A DNA stretch of 64,000 nt from Saccharibacillus endophyticus (GTDB taxonomy: Bacteria > Bacillota > Bacilli > Paenibacillales > Paenibacillaceae): assembly GCF_013185185.1 (NCBI RefSeq), contig NZ_JAAZWE010000003.1:248001-312000 (forward strand), written 5' to 3'. The notes under the pieces were generated by a model. The model was not told the origin of the DNA, ran no database searches, and worked only from the letters and a program-made list of their open reading frames with translations. Both the position numbers and the translations under genes were made by a program. Shown in pieces: positions 9,164-17,290 of this stretch (position 1 is the stretch's first letter; every line of letters starts with the position of its first letter).

Positions 9164-10530
9164 GCCCGATCACCTGCTTCCTTGGCTTGCAGCGCTTGTT
9201 CTTTGGCTTTCGCGGCTTTTTCGAATTCGACTTCGGCCGGGTTATCGCGGAACAGTCGGCGCAGCACGATCACGCACATGGTGCCGAGCAGAATGTAGAG
9301 CAGCAGGAATACGAAAAAGAGATACACGATGCTCGGCGAAGTGGTTGCCGCTTCTTCGACCCGCATATAACCGCGGATCATCCACGGCTGCCGGCCGACT
9401 TCCGCGTAGAACCAGCCCAGCTCGACCCCGAGGAAAGCCAGCGGCGCGCCGAGTACGATAATGCGCAGCATCCAGCGGTTCAACTCGTTGCGCTTTTTCC
9501 AGAACAGAAGCAAGAAGAAGATGGCGGACATCGCAAGCAGAGCAAAGCCGACTCCGACCATGGCGTCGAACAGATAGTGAACGAGCAGGGGCGGTTGTTC
9601 GTCGACCGGGAATTCGTTCAGGCCCGTCACTTCCGCGTTAAAGTCGCTGAAAGCCAGGAAACTGAGCGCTTTCGGGATATGCAGCGCGCCCATGATCTCG
9701 CGTTCCGCATTCAGCCAGCCGAGGAAGATCAGGTCCGCGCCTTTTTCCGTCTCGAAATGCCATTCGGCGGCGGCCAGCTTTTCCGGTTGATGCTCCGCCA
9801 GGAATTTCGCCGAGACGTCGCCCGCGAGCGCCGTCAGGAAGCTGAATAGAAGCAGGACGGTCATCATGAGCTTGAGCCCTTTTTTCGCGTATTCGGTCAC
9901 GCCCTTTTTCAGCATCGAGAACGCGGCGACGGCAGCGAGCAGGGCGGCACCGGTCATGTAAGCCGACGCCAGCACGTGGAAGACTTTGGACGGCGTCGCT
10001 TCGTTGAACATCGCTTGCAGCGGATGCACGGCCGTGAATTGACCCGCCTCCAGGATGAAGCCTTCCGGCTGGTTCATGAATCCGTTGACCGACGTGATAA
10101 AGAACGCCGACATCGCGGCTCCCAGCACGACGGGAACGGTCAGCAGCCAATGCAGATAAGGGTTGCGGAACCGATCCCAGGTGTACAAATAGATGCCGAG
10201 GAAGATCGCTTCGAAGAAGAAGGCGAACACTTCCATAAATAGCGGCAGCGCGATCACGTTGCCCGCAAGCTGCATAAAATTCGGCCAGACGAGCGCTAAT
10301 TGCAGGGCGATCGCCGTGCCGGTCACGACCCCGACGGCGACGGAGATTACAAATCCCCTTGTCCATCTTTTTGCCATCAAGGTATAATGATTATCTTTTT
10401 TGCGGATACCCACGAATTCGGCGATGGATACCATCATCGGAATCGCGACCCCGATCGTGGCGAAAATAACGTGGAACGACAGCGTTAGCCCCGTGACCAA
10501 TCTGCTCCACAACACCGTATCGACGACCAT
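9160..10530 (-). CDS. cydA: Cytochrome bd ubiquinol/menaquinol oxidase subunit I
   Basis: 456 residues, the length of the short-Q-loop (Bacillus/Paenibacillus) class. Visible signatures are the N-terminal W-R-VTGLTLSFHVIFA helix with the probable haem-ligand His near residue 20, and the C-terminal E-GRQPW motif followed by a membrane segment. The subunit carries the quinol site and the haems. GGAAGGAG precedes the ATG. First gene of the cydABDC operon, preceded by Rex-like sites, so expression is expected to respond to the NADH/NAD+ ratio under low oxygen. Confidence 0.95.
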   Translation of the reverse strand: MVVDTVLWSRLVTGLTLSFHVIFATIGVAIPMMVSIAEFVGIRKKDNHYTLMAKRWTRGFVISVAVGVVTGTAIALQLALVWPNFMQLAGNVIALPLFMEVFAFFFEAIFLGIYLYTWDRFRNPYLHWLLTVPVVLGAAMSAFFITSVNGFMNQPEGFILEAGQFTAVHPLQAMFNEATPSKVFHVLASAYMTGAALLAAVAAFSMLKKGVTEYAKKGLKLMMTVLLLFSFLTALAGDVSAKFLAEHQPEKLAAAEWHFETEKGADLIFLGWLNAEREIMGALHIPKALSFLAFSDFNAEVTGLNEFPVDEQPPLLVHYLFDAMVGVGFALLAMSAIFFLLLFWKKRNELNRWMLRIIVLGAPLAFLGVELGWFYAEVGRQPWMIRGYMRVEEAATTSPSIVYLFFVFLLLYILLGTMCVIVLRRLFRDNPAEVEFEKAAKAKEQALQAKEAGDRA

Positions 10531-10586
10531 GCGGTAAATCTCCTTCCCGTTTTCCGTATTTCATTTTTATCAAGTGAATTGAGTCC

Positions 10587-10592
10587 AGTATA
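10587..10592 (-). promoter_or_regulatory. Candidate -10 box of the cyd operon
   Basis: On the minus strand TATACT lies about 57 bases upstream of the cydA ATG. I see no good -35 at 16-18 bp spacing, so an activator-dependent promoter or a promoter further upstream in the AT-rich stretch 10715-10755 is possible. Confidence 0.35.
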
Positions 10593-10662
10593 TCGGGGCT
10601 TTTTGACGAAACGGTGATCGGAAAGGGCCATTTCAAAAAAGGGTCATAGATTTGCGGCAATT

Positions 10663-10680
10663 TTGTGAAAAAACGCACAA
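10663..10680. promoter_or_regulatory. Rex-like box upstream of cydA
   Basis: TTGTGAAAAAACGCACAA matches the Firmicute Rex consensus (TTGTGAA, six variable bases, TTCACAA-like arm) in both outer arms, with one weak inner position. Rex represses cyd genes in B. subtilis when NADH is low. The site is about 135 bp upstream of cydA. Confidence 0.65.
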
Positions 10681-10761
10681 AAACCCTTTCGAGCCATTGT
10701 GTGCGAGTAAAAGATGTGGTATTTAAAACTTTTAATTTTATCAATTTTAAGTGAGGGGTGA

Positions 10762-10779
10762 CTGTGAGGTTTGTCACTG
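10762..10779. promoter_or_regulatory. Second, weaker Rex-like box
   Basis: CTGTGAGGTTTGTCACTG keeps the TGTGA and TCAC half-sites in the same geometry as the box at 10663 but has imperfect ends. Multiple Rex sites upstream of cyd are known in B. subtilis, which makes this plausible but unproven. Confidence 0.35.
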
Positions 10780-10796
10780 TTTTGTGGTTGGGAGCC

Positions 10797-10910
10797 GCAG
10801 CGATCCCATTTCGACCTGCGCTTCGTTGTTCATTCCCCCTGTGATTGAATAAGAGATAAAGAGGTAGGGGGAATGAACAAAGGCGCTTCGGTTCGAAATG
10901 GGATCGCTGC
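10797..10910. repeat. 114-bp imperfect palindrome (MITE-like or structured RNA)
   Basis: The arms 10797-10840 and 10866-10910 pair over an outer 18 bp (GCAGCGATCCCATTTCGA) and an inner 15 bp (TTGTTCATTCCCCCT), separated by a loop of about 25 bases. The middle of each arm carries GCGCTTCG in the same orientation instead of paired, giving an internal bubble. There is no ORF and no U-tract. It lies in the 872-bp gap between cydA and the S9 peptidase, upstream of the Rex boxes. Confidence 0.75.
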
Positions 10911-11005
10911 TGGGGGGTGGGGGTAGAGGGAAGTTGCGAAAAGCTAACAAAATAAATAATTATCGATAAAAATCACTAACGTACATATCGAATGAATATC
11001 TATAC

Positions 11006-11041
11006 GAAAAGCCCAGTCCGCGATCACGGACTGGGCTTTCT
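11006..11041. terminator. Terminator-like hairpin, probably for the S9 peptidase transcript
   Basis: A 13-bp stem (AAAGCCCAGTCCG, 11008-11020, with 11027-11039; loop CGATCA). The minus strand has four U after the stem, the plus strand three. The only genes that could read through here from a stop codon are on the minus strand (peptidase at 11403), with repeat copy B in between. Confidence 0.6.
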
Positions 11042-11070
11042 GAAGTAGGTTGAAGCAGCTTATCAAATCT

Positions 11071-11260
11071 AACGGATCGCATGTCCTTTAAAAGCATGGA
11101 TGGGGCTGTTTGAAGATTTTAACGGATCGTATGTCCGTTAAACGCGACTTTGCCCGCTTTTTTGACTCAAAAACGATCAAATTTCATTTTAAGTGTCGTC
11201 TGGTTCCGTTAGAATTTGCAGACGTCTCAAATGGCTTCTAAGTGTCGTCTCGATCCGTTA
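11071..11260 (-). repeat. Four-unit intergenic repeat element, copy B (reverse orientation)
   Basis: Read on the minus strand, the units start near 11259, 11210, 11140 and 11090, with spacings of about 49, 70 and 50 bp as in copies A and C. Units 1-2 read AACGGATCGAGACGACACTT and AACGGAACCAGACGACACTT. Unit 3 is TAACGGACATACGATCCGTT and unit 4 is TAAAGGACATGCGATCCGTT. The spacers differ from the other copies. It lies between the peptidase stop codon and the hairpin at 11006-11041, in the same orientation as the peptidase gene. Confidence 0.85.
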
Positions 11261-11402
11261 AAATTTCGCGACTCCGACCGATTCTGTGCTTTTTGAGTCG
11301 CTCGGTTAGCGGTTTTGCATAACTTTTTGCGGTCCGGAAGCTGCGGTTACAATGTTCTCGATCGATGGCTGCGTCTCGCTGAACGCGGACGTGTTTTTGT
11401 CT

Positions 11403-13415
11403 TTACAAATACTCGTCCATCCACCCCGCAATATGCGACAACCGCGCCACTCTCAGCGACGGGTGTCCGCCTCGCGACAGATCATGGCTGGCGCCAGGGA
11501 AACGAACCAACCGAGTTTTCCGCCCAAGCCGTTTCAACGCGATGTAATACTGCTCGCCTTGCTCGATCGGGCAGCGGAGATCTTGTTCGCCGTGCAGGAT
11601 CAGGATCGGCGTGCGGACCTGCTGCACGTACGCGATCGGGGAGTGTTTCCACAGCAGCTCGGTATCCTGCCAAGCGTCGCCGCCGATCTGGTCTTCCGTG
11701 AAATAAGGCCCGATATCGCTGACGCCGTAGAACGATACCCAGTTGGAGATCGAGCGCTGCGTGACAGCGGCTTTGAAACGGTCGGTGTGGCCGACGATCC
11801 AGTTGGTCATGAAGCCGCCGTAGCTGCCGCCCGTCACGCCGAGGCGCGACTCGTCGATGAACGCATACTTTTCTAGCGCATGGTCGACGGTTTCCATCAG
11901 GTCCCGATAATCGCCTCCGCCGTAGTCCCCGCGGCAAGCGTTGACGAACTCCTGTCCGTAACCGTGGCCGCCGCGCGGGTTGGAGAAGATGACGGCGTAG
12001 CCTTTGGAAGCCAGCAGTTGGAATTCGTGCATGAAGGTGTTGCCGTACATCATATGCGGGCCGCCGTGGATCTCGAGGATGGTCGGCACTTTTTTCAAAG
12101 AAGAATCGTCAAAGCCTACCGGCTTCATGATCCACGCCTGCACCTTCCAGCCGTCTTTCGTCTCGACCCAGAACGATTCCGGCGCGCTCAGTTCATGTTC
12201 GCTCAACCATTCGCTGTTCGAGTCGGTCAATCGCGTTTCTTCCTTTGTCCCCGGAGAGAAACGATACAGATCGCCCGGATTCAACGGATCGGAGATCGCC
12301 ACGACGAATCCGCCCGCGTGGTCCGGGGTCAATTGATACACGTCGCGATCGCCGTCCAGCAGCACTTCATGACCGGAGCCGTCCGCCGCAAAACGGGCCA
12401 GGCCGGCGTTTCCGTGATGCGTGAACAGCGCGTATACGGAGCTTCCGTCTTCGGAGAAGAGCGGTTCGGGCGCGCCGAGACCGGAACGCATATCGCCGAC
12501 CACCACGTTTCCGACATACAGGTCTCGGTCGTTCACCAACGAAGTGATATCGCCGCCTTCGACCGGAATACTGTACAACCGGTTCAGCGTCGCGTTATGG
12601 TACGACCGGTCGCTGCCGAAGAAAGCGATTTTCGAGCCGTCCGGGGAAAAGGCAGGCTGCCCGATACTCCACTTCGAATCCGTCAGCTTGCGGCGATTGC
12701 CGCCGTCCGCGTCCGCCACGTACAGATCGCTCACCAGCAGCAGATCCGGATCGGACTCGTCGCCGTTCTCCGGAATATAAGCGGAAAACGCGATCTTGGA
12801 GCTATCCGGCGACCAGACAAAACCGCCCGCGTCGAAATCGCCGGATGTCACCGCTTCGGCTTCGCCGCTCACCGCATCCACGACGAACAAATGCGTCCGT
12901 TTGCCGTTCCACAGCCCCGATCCGTCTCCTCTATAGCGCAGGCGGTCGATCACGATTTCTTTGAGCGGCTTATCTTTGGAATCTTTGTCGTTCGACTTGT
13001 CCGCTTCCTCTTCGGAATCGTTTTCGCCGACTTGCGACGCAACAAGCAGTTTCGAGCTGTCCGGCGACCATCTGAACGCTCCGACGCCGTTCGGCAGATT
13101 CGTCAGCACGCTGGCTTCGCCGCCCGATGCCGGGAGCAGCCAGATTTGACGCTTGTCGCCGTCTTTGCGCGTGAACGCCAAATGAACGCCGTCCGGCGAC
13201 CACGCCGGGGAAGCGTCCTGCTCGCCCGAAGTCAGCAAAATATCCCGGCTGCCGTCGGCGAGAAGGGCGCGAATGCGGGTGACGTAACCGTCGCGTGCCT
13301 CGTTAACCGTTCGCTGCGTATACGCGATACGTCCGTCCGCTTTCGATACGTCAGGTGCGCCCACCCAAGTAAAACGATACAAATCTTCCGCGAGCAGTCC
13401 GCGTTTTTCACTCAT
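11403..13415 (-). CDS. S9-family prolyl oligopeptidase-like serine peptidase
   Basis: 670 residues. Residues 1-400 contain repeated WSPDSSK / FSPDGSKIAF motifs of a WD40/TolB-like beta propeller, with an acidic Asp/Ser/Lys insertion near residue 140. The C-terminal alpha/beta hydrolase has the nucleophile in GVTGGSYGGFM (Ser near 528), Asp in HGEQDLRCP (about 610) and His in GASHDLS (about 642), a complete triad as in acylaminoacyl peptidases. No signal peptide, so it is cytosolic and expected to cleave short peptides. GGAGG precedes the ATG. It stands alone on the minus strand. Confidence 0.92.
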   Translation of the reverse strand: MSEKRGLLAEDLYRFTWVGAPDVSKADGRIAYTQRTVNEARDGYVTRIRALLADGSRDILLTSGEQDASPAWSPDGVHLAFTRKDGDKRQIWLLPASGGEASVLTNLPNGVGAFRWSPDSSKLLVASQVGENDSEEEADKSNDKDSKDKPLKEIVIDRLRYRGDGSGLWNGKRTHLFVVDAVSGEAEAVTSGDFDAGGFVWSPDSSKIAFSAYIPENGDESDPDLLLVSDLYVADADGGNRRKLTDSKWSIGQPAFSPDGSKIAFFGSDRSYHNATLNRLYSIPVEGGDITSLVNDRDLYVGNVVVGDMRSGLGAPEPLFSEDGSSVYALFTHHGNAGLARFAADGSGHEVLLDGDRDVYQLTPDHAGGFVVAISDPLNPGDLYRFSPGTKEETRLTDSNSEWLSEHELSAPESFWVETKDGWKVQAWIMKPVGFDDSSLKKVPTILEIHGGPHMMYGNTFMHEFQLLASKGYAVIFSNPRGGHGYGQEFVNACRGDYGGGDYRDLMETVDHALEKYAFIDESRLGVTGGSYGGFMTNWIVGHTDRFKAAVTQRSISNWVSFYGVSDIGPYFTEDQIGGDAWQDTELLWKHSPIAYVQQVRTPILILHGEQDLRCPIEQGEQYYIALKRLGRKTRLVRFPGASHDLSRGGHPSLRVARLSHIAGWMDEYL

Positions 13416-13596
13416 TGCTTACGCCTCCTATGTATCAAGCTGTGATTTCGTATTCTTTTATGATACGGGATGTACGGATAATCGGCAAACGTAACAAGCA
13501 AAGGAAGTAAGCAAAAAATAAGGGGGCTTTTTTATTTTCGGAAACGTCTCTTTTGCGACCTCCGATTCATTGGCTCATGGTTAAATATGCCGTAGA

Positions 13597-13612
13597 ATCG
13601 ATATTAATCGAT
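13597..13612. promoter_or_regulatory. Inverted repeat upstream of the NAT-like gene
   Basis: ATCGATATTAATCGAT is a 16-bp inverted repeat (6-bp arms) 50 bp before the start at 13662. It could be an operator or part of an AT-rich promoter, but I see no -35/-10 pair that decides this. Confidence 0.3.
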
Positions 13613-13661
13613 AAAGAAGACAACAAATGCATGCTTTTCGGAAGGATGACACAAACAGCAG

Positions 13662-14429
13662 ATGAAGGCGACGGATGAAATTTTGCGAGTATGGAAGCGA
13701 TTCGACGATTTCCCGATGGAGACTTTGACGAAAGCTTGGCTGCACGCCAGCGGAGATCGTTTTAAGCCGAGAAGCGTCGACTTGATGCGGGAGCAGCGCG
13801 AGCAATACGGGACGTCCGGCAACTGTTTCGATCTCGCGCTGTGGCTGATCGACGAGCTGCGAAGCGAGGGGATCGTTTGCTATCCGGTCGGCGAAAAGCT
13901 CGGAACCGAAGACGCGCACGGCGCGGTGATCGCGCTGGACAAGGAAGGCAACAGATATCTGTGCGATCTCGGCGATCAATGGATTCAGCCTATTTTGGTC
14001 GATCCCGGCGCGGAAGGGTATACGGAAGCGGAGCTGCCCGGCTTTTTCCCGGGCGCGCGCATTGCGGTCTTCTCGGACGGCGTTCATGCGAAGATTCGCT
14101 ATATCCGCCCGAACGGCAAAGAAAGTCGTGCCGTGTTCGATCTGAAGCCTGCCGGGGAAGCCGAGTTTCGGGAAGCGGCGGCACATTCGCAGAGTCTCTT
14201 GTCGCTGCCGTTAGTCGAAAGACGGATGAAAATGTGCACGACCGGCCGCATCGTGCACTGGGAATACGAACGGGGCGAGGCGAAGATCAGCAGTGATCGC
14301 GGTTTGTTTAGGGAAAGCGAGCCATACGGCGAAGATACTTGGGCTAGGCGCATTTCCCGACGCTCGGGCATAGACGAGACCGTGGTTCGCATGGCGCTGG
14401 ACGTGTACGAGGCGGAAGGCTTAATTTAA
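13662..14429 (+). CDS. Arylamine N-acetyltransferase/transglutaminase-like Cys-His-Asp protein
   Basis: 255 residues. The motif GTSGNCFDLALWL places a Cys at residue 55, DAHGAVIAL a His at 86 and YLCDLGDQW an Asp at 102. The order and the 16-residue His-Asp gap match the Cys-His-Asp triad of arylamine N-acetyltransferases and related transglutaminase-fold enzymes (Cys69, His107, Asp122 in NATs). The C-terminal half is not one I recognise, so the substrate is open. A GGAAGGA lies 13 bases before the ATG, a loose ribosome binding site. A strong terminator follows, so it is probably monocistronic. Confidence 0.7.
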   Translation: MKATDEILRVWKRFDDFPMETLTKAWLHASGDRFKPRSVDLMREQREQYGTSGNCFDLALWLIDELRSEGIVCYPVGEKLGTEDAHGAVIALDKEGNRYLCDLGDQWIQPILVDPGAEGYTEAELPGFFPGARIAVFSDGVHAKIRYIRPNGKESRAVFDLKPAGEAEFREAAAHSQSLLSLPLVERRMKMCTTGRIVHWEYERGEAKISSDRGLFRESEPYGEDTWARRISRRSGIDETVVRMALDVYEAEGLI

Positions 14430-14438
14430 AACGGGTTG

Positions 14439-14484
14439 AAAAAGGACGGGATGCGGCGATGAAGCCGCGTTTCCCGTCCTTTTT
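14439..14484. terminator. Bidirectional intrinsic terminator
   Basis: The stem AAAAAGGACGGGA (14439-14451) pairs with 14472-14484, with an inner GCGGC/GCCGC helix. It is flanked by A5 and T5, so it can serve the NAT-like gene and the minus-strand phosphotransferase. Confidence 0.85.
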
Positions 14485-14580
14485 GCGTGAGGAGTCGCGC
14501 GGCTGTTCGCCGCGTCTTGCATGCGACGTTTCAGAACCGCGCAAACCAACGATGCGAATCGGCTAAGGCACTGCTTTCCG

Positions 14581-15765
14581 CTATAAAGCCGAAGCCGTAT
14601 CCGCCGCTTTGCCCAGCGGATGGCGGCGGAATTCTTCCGCAAACCCGGCGAGCCAGTCTTCGCCGAAGTCCAGCGCCCCGTCGCATAGCGGCGCAATCTC
14701 TGCATCCAGCCCCATTGTCCAGAAGCGGCGGACGAGCCTGAAGAGCTCCACCGCCGCTTCGTCGGCGGCCGAGAAAGATCTAACGGATCGATAGCCTTCC
14801 AAAAAGGCTTGCCACAGTGGTTCGATCCGCTCGGACTGCTGCCGTTTGCGGTTTTTGACTTGGGCCAAATCCCAGGCCCGCCAGCCCGGCGCGGCAAATT
14901 CGAAGTCGAAATGCGTGAAGCGGTCGACCTGACGCAGCGCATTGTTGTTGCCGTGCATATCGCCGTGGCACAGGCCGAAATCCAATCCGCCGGAGACGGC
15001 TTCGGAGGCAGCCGCTTCAAGCCCCTGCGCGTAGCGGCGCAGGAAAGGCGCCTCCGGATGATCCTCGCCGATCTGGGCGAGGATCATCCGGAGCGGAGCG
15101 CGGAGCAGCACCTCCGCGTCCGCCGGCGCGCGCGGCGGCAGGGGCTCGGCGGCGCGTGCCTCGCCGCTGAACGCGCGCGCTGCGCGCTCCGGCGGCTCCG
15201 AAGCAGCCGCCTCGGCCGCGCCGTTTGCCGCGCGCCCGGCGCCGCGGACGGCGTCAAAGTCGCCCGCCGCCGTCCGCGGCGATACCCGGTCCATCGCCGC
15301 GTGCAGCTCGGCGGCGGACCTCCCGAACGCGATGCAGGAAGCTTCGTCCTGCATGAGGTCTTCCGCGCCTTCGGCTTCGCGGAACAAAGCCGCGAAGCGA
15401 ACGCCCTCCGGCGCAGGCAGCGCCGAAAACAACCGGCCGCCCGCAAGCCGCACGGCAGGCGACGCTTCCGCTGCCGTGCCGAGCAGCTCCGCTTGCAGCC
15501 GTTCGAGCAGCTCCAGCTCGAACGCAATATCGCTTTCGCGCGATTCGGCGCGATAGATACGCAGCATGTACGCGCCGCCGTCCTGCGTGCGGACGCGGTA
15601 TGTATCGTTCAGGCCGCGCAGCCAGTAGCGGCATTCGGTCCACTTGCCGAGAGCGTAAAGATCGGACAAACGGCGTTCTATATAAGTCGATCGCAAAATA
15701 GAGCGGCTGGCGATCGGTTCTTCGTCGGTTTTTGCATGTTCAAAATGAGGCTTCGAAAGATTCAT
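14581..15765 (-). CDS. Aminoglycoside phosphotransferase (APH/ChoK-like) family protein
   Basis: 394 residues from the ATG at 15765, preceded by AGGAG at 8-base spacing. An in-frame extension to 15825 lacks a ribosome binding site. It has a kinase-like fold with an N-lobe segment YWLRGLNDTYRVRT, a catalytic loop CHGDMHGNNN (Asp near 267) and a downstream DFEFAAPGWRAWDL metal-binding motif. A GC-rich Ala/Glu/Pro-rich stretch at about 150-225 looks like an insertion. The family phosphorylates small hydroxylated substrates such as antibiotics, homoserine or sugars, and the substrate here is unknown. It is adjacent to an AAC(3)-like gene. Confidence 0.85.
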   Translation of the reverse strand: MNLSKPHFEHAKTDEEPIASRSILRSTYIERRLSDLYALGKWTECRYWLRGLNDTYRVRTQDGGAYMLRIYRAESRESDIAFELELLERLQAELLGTAAEASPAVRLAGGRLFSALPAPEGVRFAALFREAEGAEDLMQDEASCIAFGRSAAELHAAMDRVSPRTAAGDFDAVRGAGRAANGAAEAAASEPPERAARAFSGEARAAEPLPPRAPADAEVLLRAPLRMILAQIGEDHPEAPFLRRYAQGLEAAASEAVSGGLDFGLCHGDMHGNNNALRQVDRFTHFDFEFAAPGWRAWDLAQVKNRKRQQSERIEPLWQAFLEGYRSVRSFSAADEAAVELFRLVRRFWTMGLDAEIAPLCDGALDFGEDWLAGFAEEFRRHPLGKAADTASAL

Positions 15766-15846
15766 GGCTGCAACGCTCCTTTTTATGCGGTTGATCAGTT
15801 CGTTTGATGGCACAGACAGGGGCAATCAAAGACCGATGCCGCCGCG

Positions 15847-16665
15847 TTAACGCCGATTCCGGTTCATCCAATCCAACGCATAATCGACCATTTCCCGCTG
15901 CGGCATAAGAAAGCTCGCAGCGTTGCCGATCCGTCCTTCGCGAACCCGAGCGGTATCGGCTCGAAAATCGTCGAAGATCCGGCCGAAATCGTCCGAGTCA
16001 TTATTGATATCCGTATAGGTCGTCCAACGTTCTTTGCCGTCGATCCGCATTTTGACGCCCCATATTTTCGGTTTGACGAAGGTATTGTTTTGGTTGTACT
16101 CCGCCAAATGCAGCGATGTATTCGAATCGGTCGGCGCGCCGAGCAGCAGGATCTGCGCGCCGCGTTCGTACAGCCGTCCGAGCGGAGAAGTCCCGCTTAG
16201 CGCGTAATGAAGCGGGTGATGTCCGGCGATCGCTTCCGCGTCCGCTCCCCGAGCGGCAAAAGACATATGGGGATGATCGCTGCGGCGCACGCCTTTTTGC
16301 TTGCGGAAAGTCTCCGCGATAAAACCCATATGCGCCGTCGGCGTCAGATCGGGATCGTAGAGCGGCATGCCGTCTTTGATGATCTTAATTTCGTCTGTCG
16401 TTAAACTTCCGTCGTGCTCGTCCGGCTCGCAAAGCTGCTCGGTCTGCGTCGGCATGATCAGGTTTCCGGCATCGCCGATCGCGTCTTCGAGCGCTAAAAT
16501 GACCGATACCGCTCCGCCTACAATCGGGCCAATAGAGCGGAGCGAGGTATGGGCGATGACGGTCATGCCCGGAGCGATGCCTAGTTCGACCAGATCGCTT
16601 GCGATCGTCTGCCGGGTATGCAGGTTGCGGTTACTTTCATGCTTCTGCTGCCCGTATCCGGTCAT
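15847..16665 (-). CDS. AAC(3)-family (YokD-like) N-acetyltransferase
   Basis: 272 residues, the standard length of the aminoglycoside 3-N-acetyltransferase family. Signatures include VIAHTSLRSIGPIVGG near the N-terminus, RRSDHPHMSFAARGADA around residue 130 and LLLGAPTDSNTSLHLAE around 175. Enzymes of this fold use acetyl-CoA. Clinical AAC(3) acts on aminoglycosides, whereas chromosomal homologues such as YokD have uncertain substrates. The ATG overlaps the stop of the preceding GNAT gene (ATGA) and has little Shine-Dalgarno of its own, implying coupled translation. Confidence 0.9.
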   Translation of the reverse strand: MTGYGQQKHESNRNLHTRQTIASDLVELGIAPGMTVIAHTSLRSIGPIVGGAVSVILALEDAIGDAGNLIMPTQTEQLCEPDEHDGSLTTDEIKIIKDGMPLYDPDLTPTAHMGFIAETFRKQKGVRRSDHPHMSFAARGADAEAIAGHHPLHYALSGTSPLGRLYERGAQILLLGAPTDSNTSLHLAEYNQNNTFVKPKIWGVKMRIDGKERWTTYTDINNDSDDFGRIFDDFRADTARVREGRIGNAASFLMPQREMVDYALDWMNRNRR

Positions 16666-17228
16666 AGCGGTCGCACCATATGAATATCGAACGGTTCTTT
16701 CATCAACATTTCCGGATCGGGCTCGATCGCGTTTTCGCTGCCCAAGCTGCGGTAAAATCCGACAGCCGAGCGGCTTTCGGTCGATGAGACATATAACGAC
16801 TTCGCGCCGCGCGCGGAAGCTTCCCCACTCAGAAGCTGCATCAATCGCGTGCCGATTCCCCGCCTGCGGTAAGCTCGGCCGACGTACATCAGATCAATCG
16901 GCAGCGTATCGTTTTGCGATCCGATTCTTCGATGTCCCAGCAAGCCGAAGCCCGCCAGGCGATCACCGTCGTAACCGCCGATCGCCGCGCCTCCGTTTTC
17001 CAACTCGGAGCAAAAGCGAAGCTGAAGCTCTTCAAGCTGTGCAGCGTTCCAACCCGGACATTCTTGCCCAACTTCGATCCAGGTTTCTTGTCCGTTTTCA
17101 ATCCGGCAGATTTGCCCGATCCATTCCGAACGGTCGATGTGAGCGAGATCCTTAACATCGTCAAGGCCCATCTTGCGAAAAACGATAGCAGGGTGCTTCG
17201 GAGCTACCTCGTTTGTTCTTGTTTTCAT
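16662..17228 (-). CDS. GNAT-family N-acetyltransferase
   Basis: 188 residues with GGAGG before the ATG. The acetyl-CoA-binding region is clear: DLMYVGRAYRRRGIGTRLMQLL (about 115-136) contains the R-x-x-G-x-G-like motif A, followed by GAKSLYVSSTESRSAVGFYRSLG with the usual N/S-A-F-Y-x-S-x-G end. The acceptor substrate cannot be predicted. It is translationally coupled to the AAC(3)-like gene, so the two probably act in the same function. Confidence 0.9.
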   Translation of the reverse strand: MKTRTNEVAPKHPAIVFRKMGLDDVKDLAHIDRSEWIGQICRIENGQETWIEVGQECPGWNAAQLEELQLRFCSELENGGAAIGGYDGDRLAGFGLLGHRRIGSQNDTLPIDLMYVGRAYRRRGIGTRLMQLLSGEASARGAKSLYVSSTESRSAVGFYRSLGSENAIEPDPEMLMKEPFDIHMVRPL

Positions 17229-17290
17229 GCTTGATTCCTCCTAAGCTGCAAGCGTACGCCTCCAGAATCGTTGGATGCGCAGATTGCCTT

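Noticed and set aside
10391..10777. 128-codon frame across the cydA start and promoter
   Set aside because: No ribosome binding site, overlaps Rex-like sites and cydA in another frame, no motif.
14776..14792. TAACGGATCGATAG resembling a repeat-element unit
   Set aside because: Lies inside the phosphotransferase coding sequence with no other unit at 50 or 70 bp.
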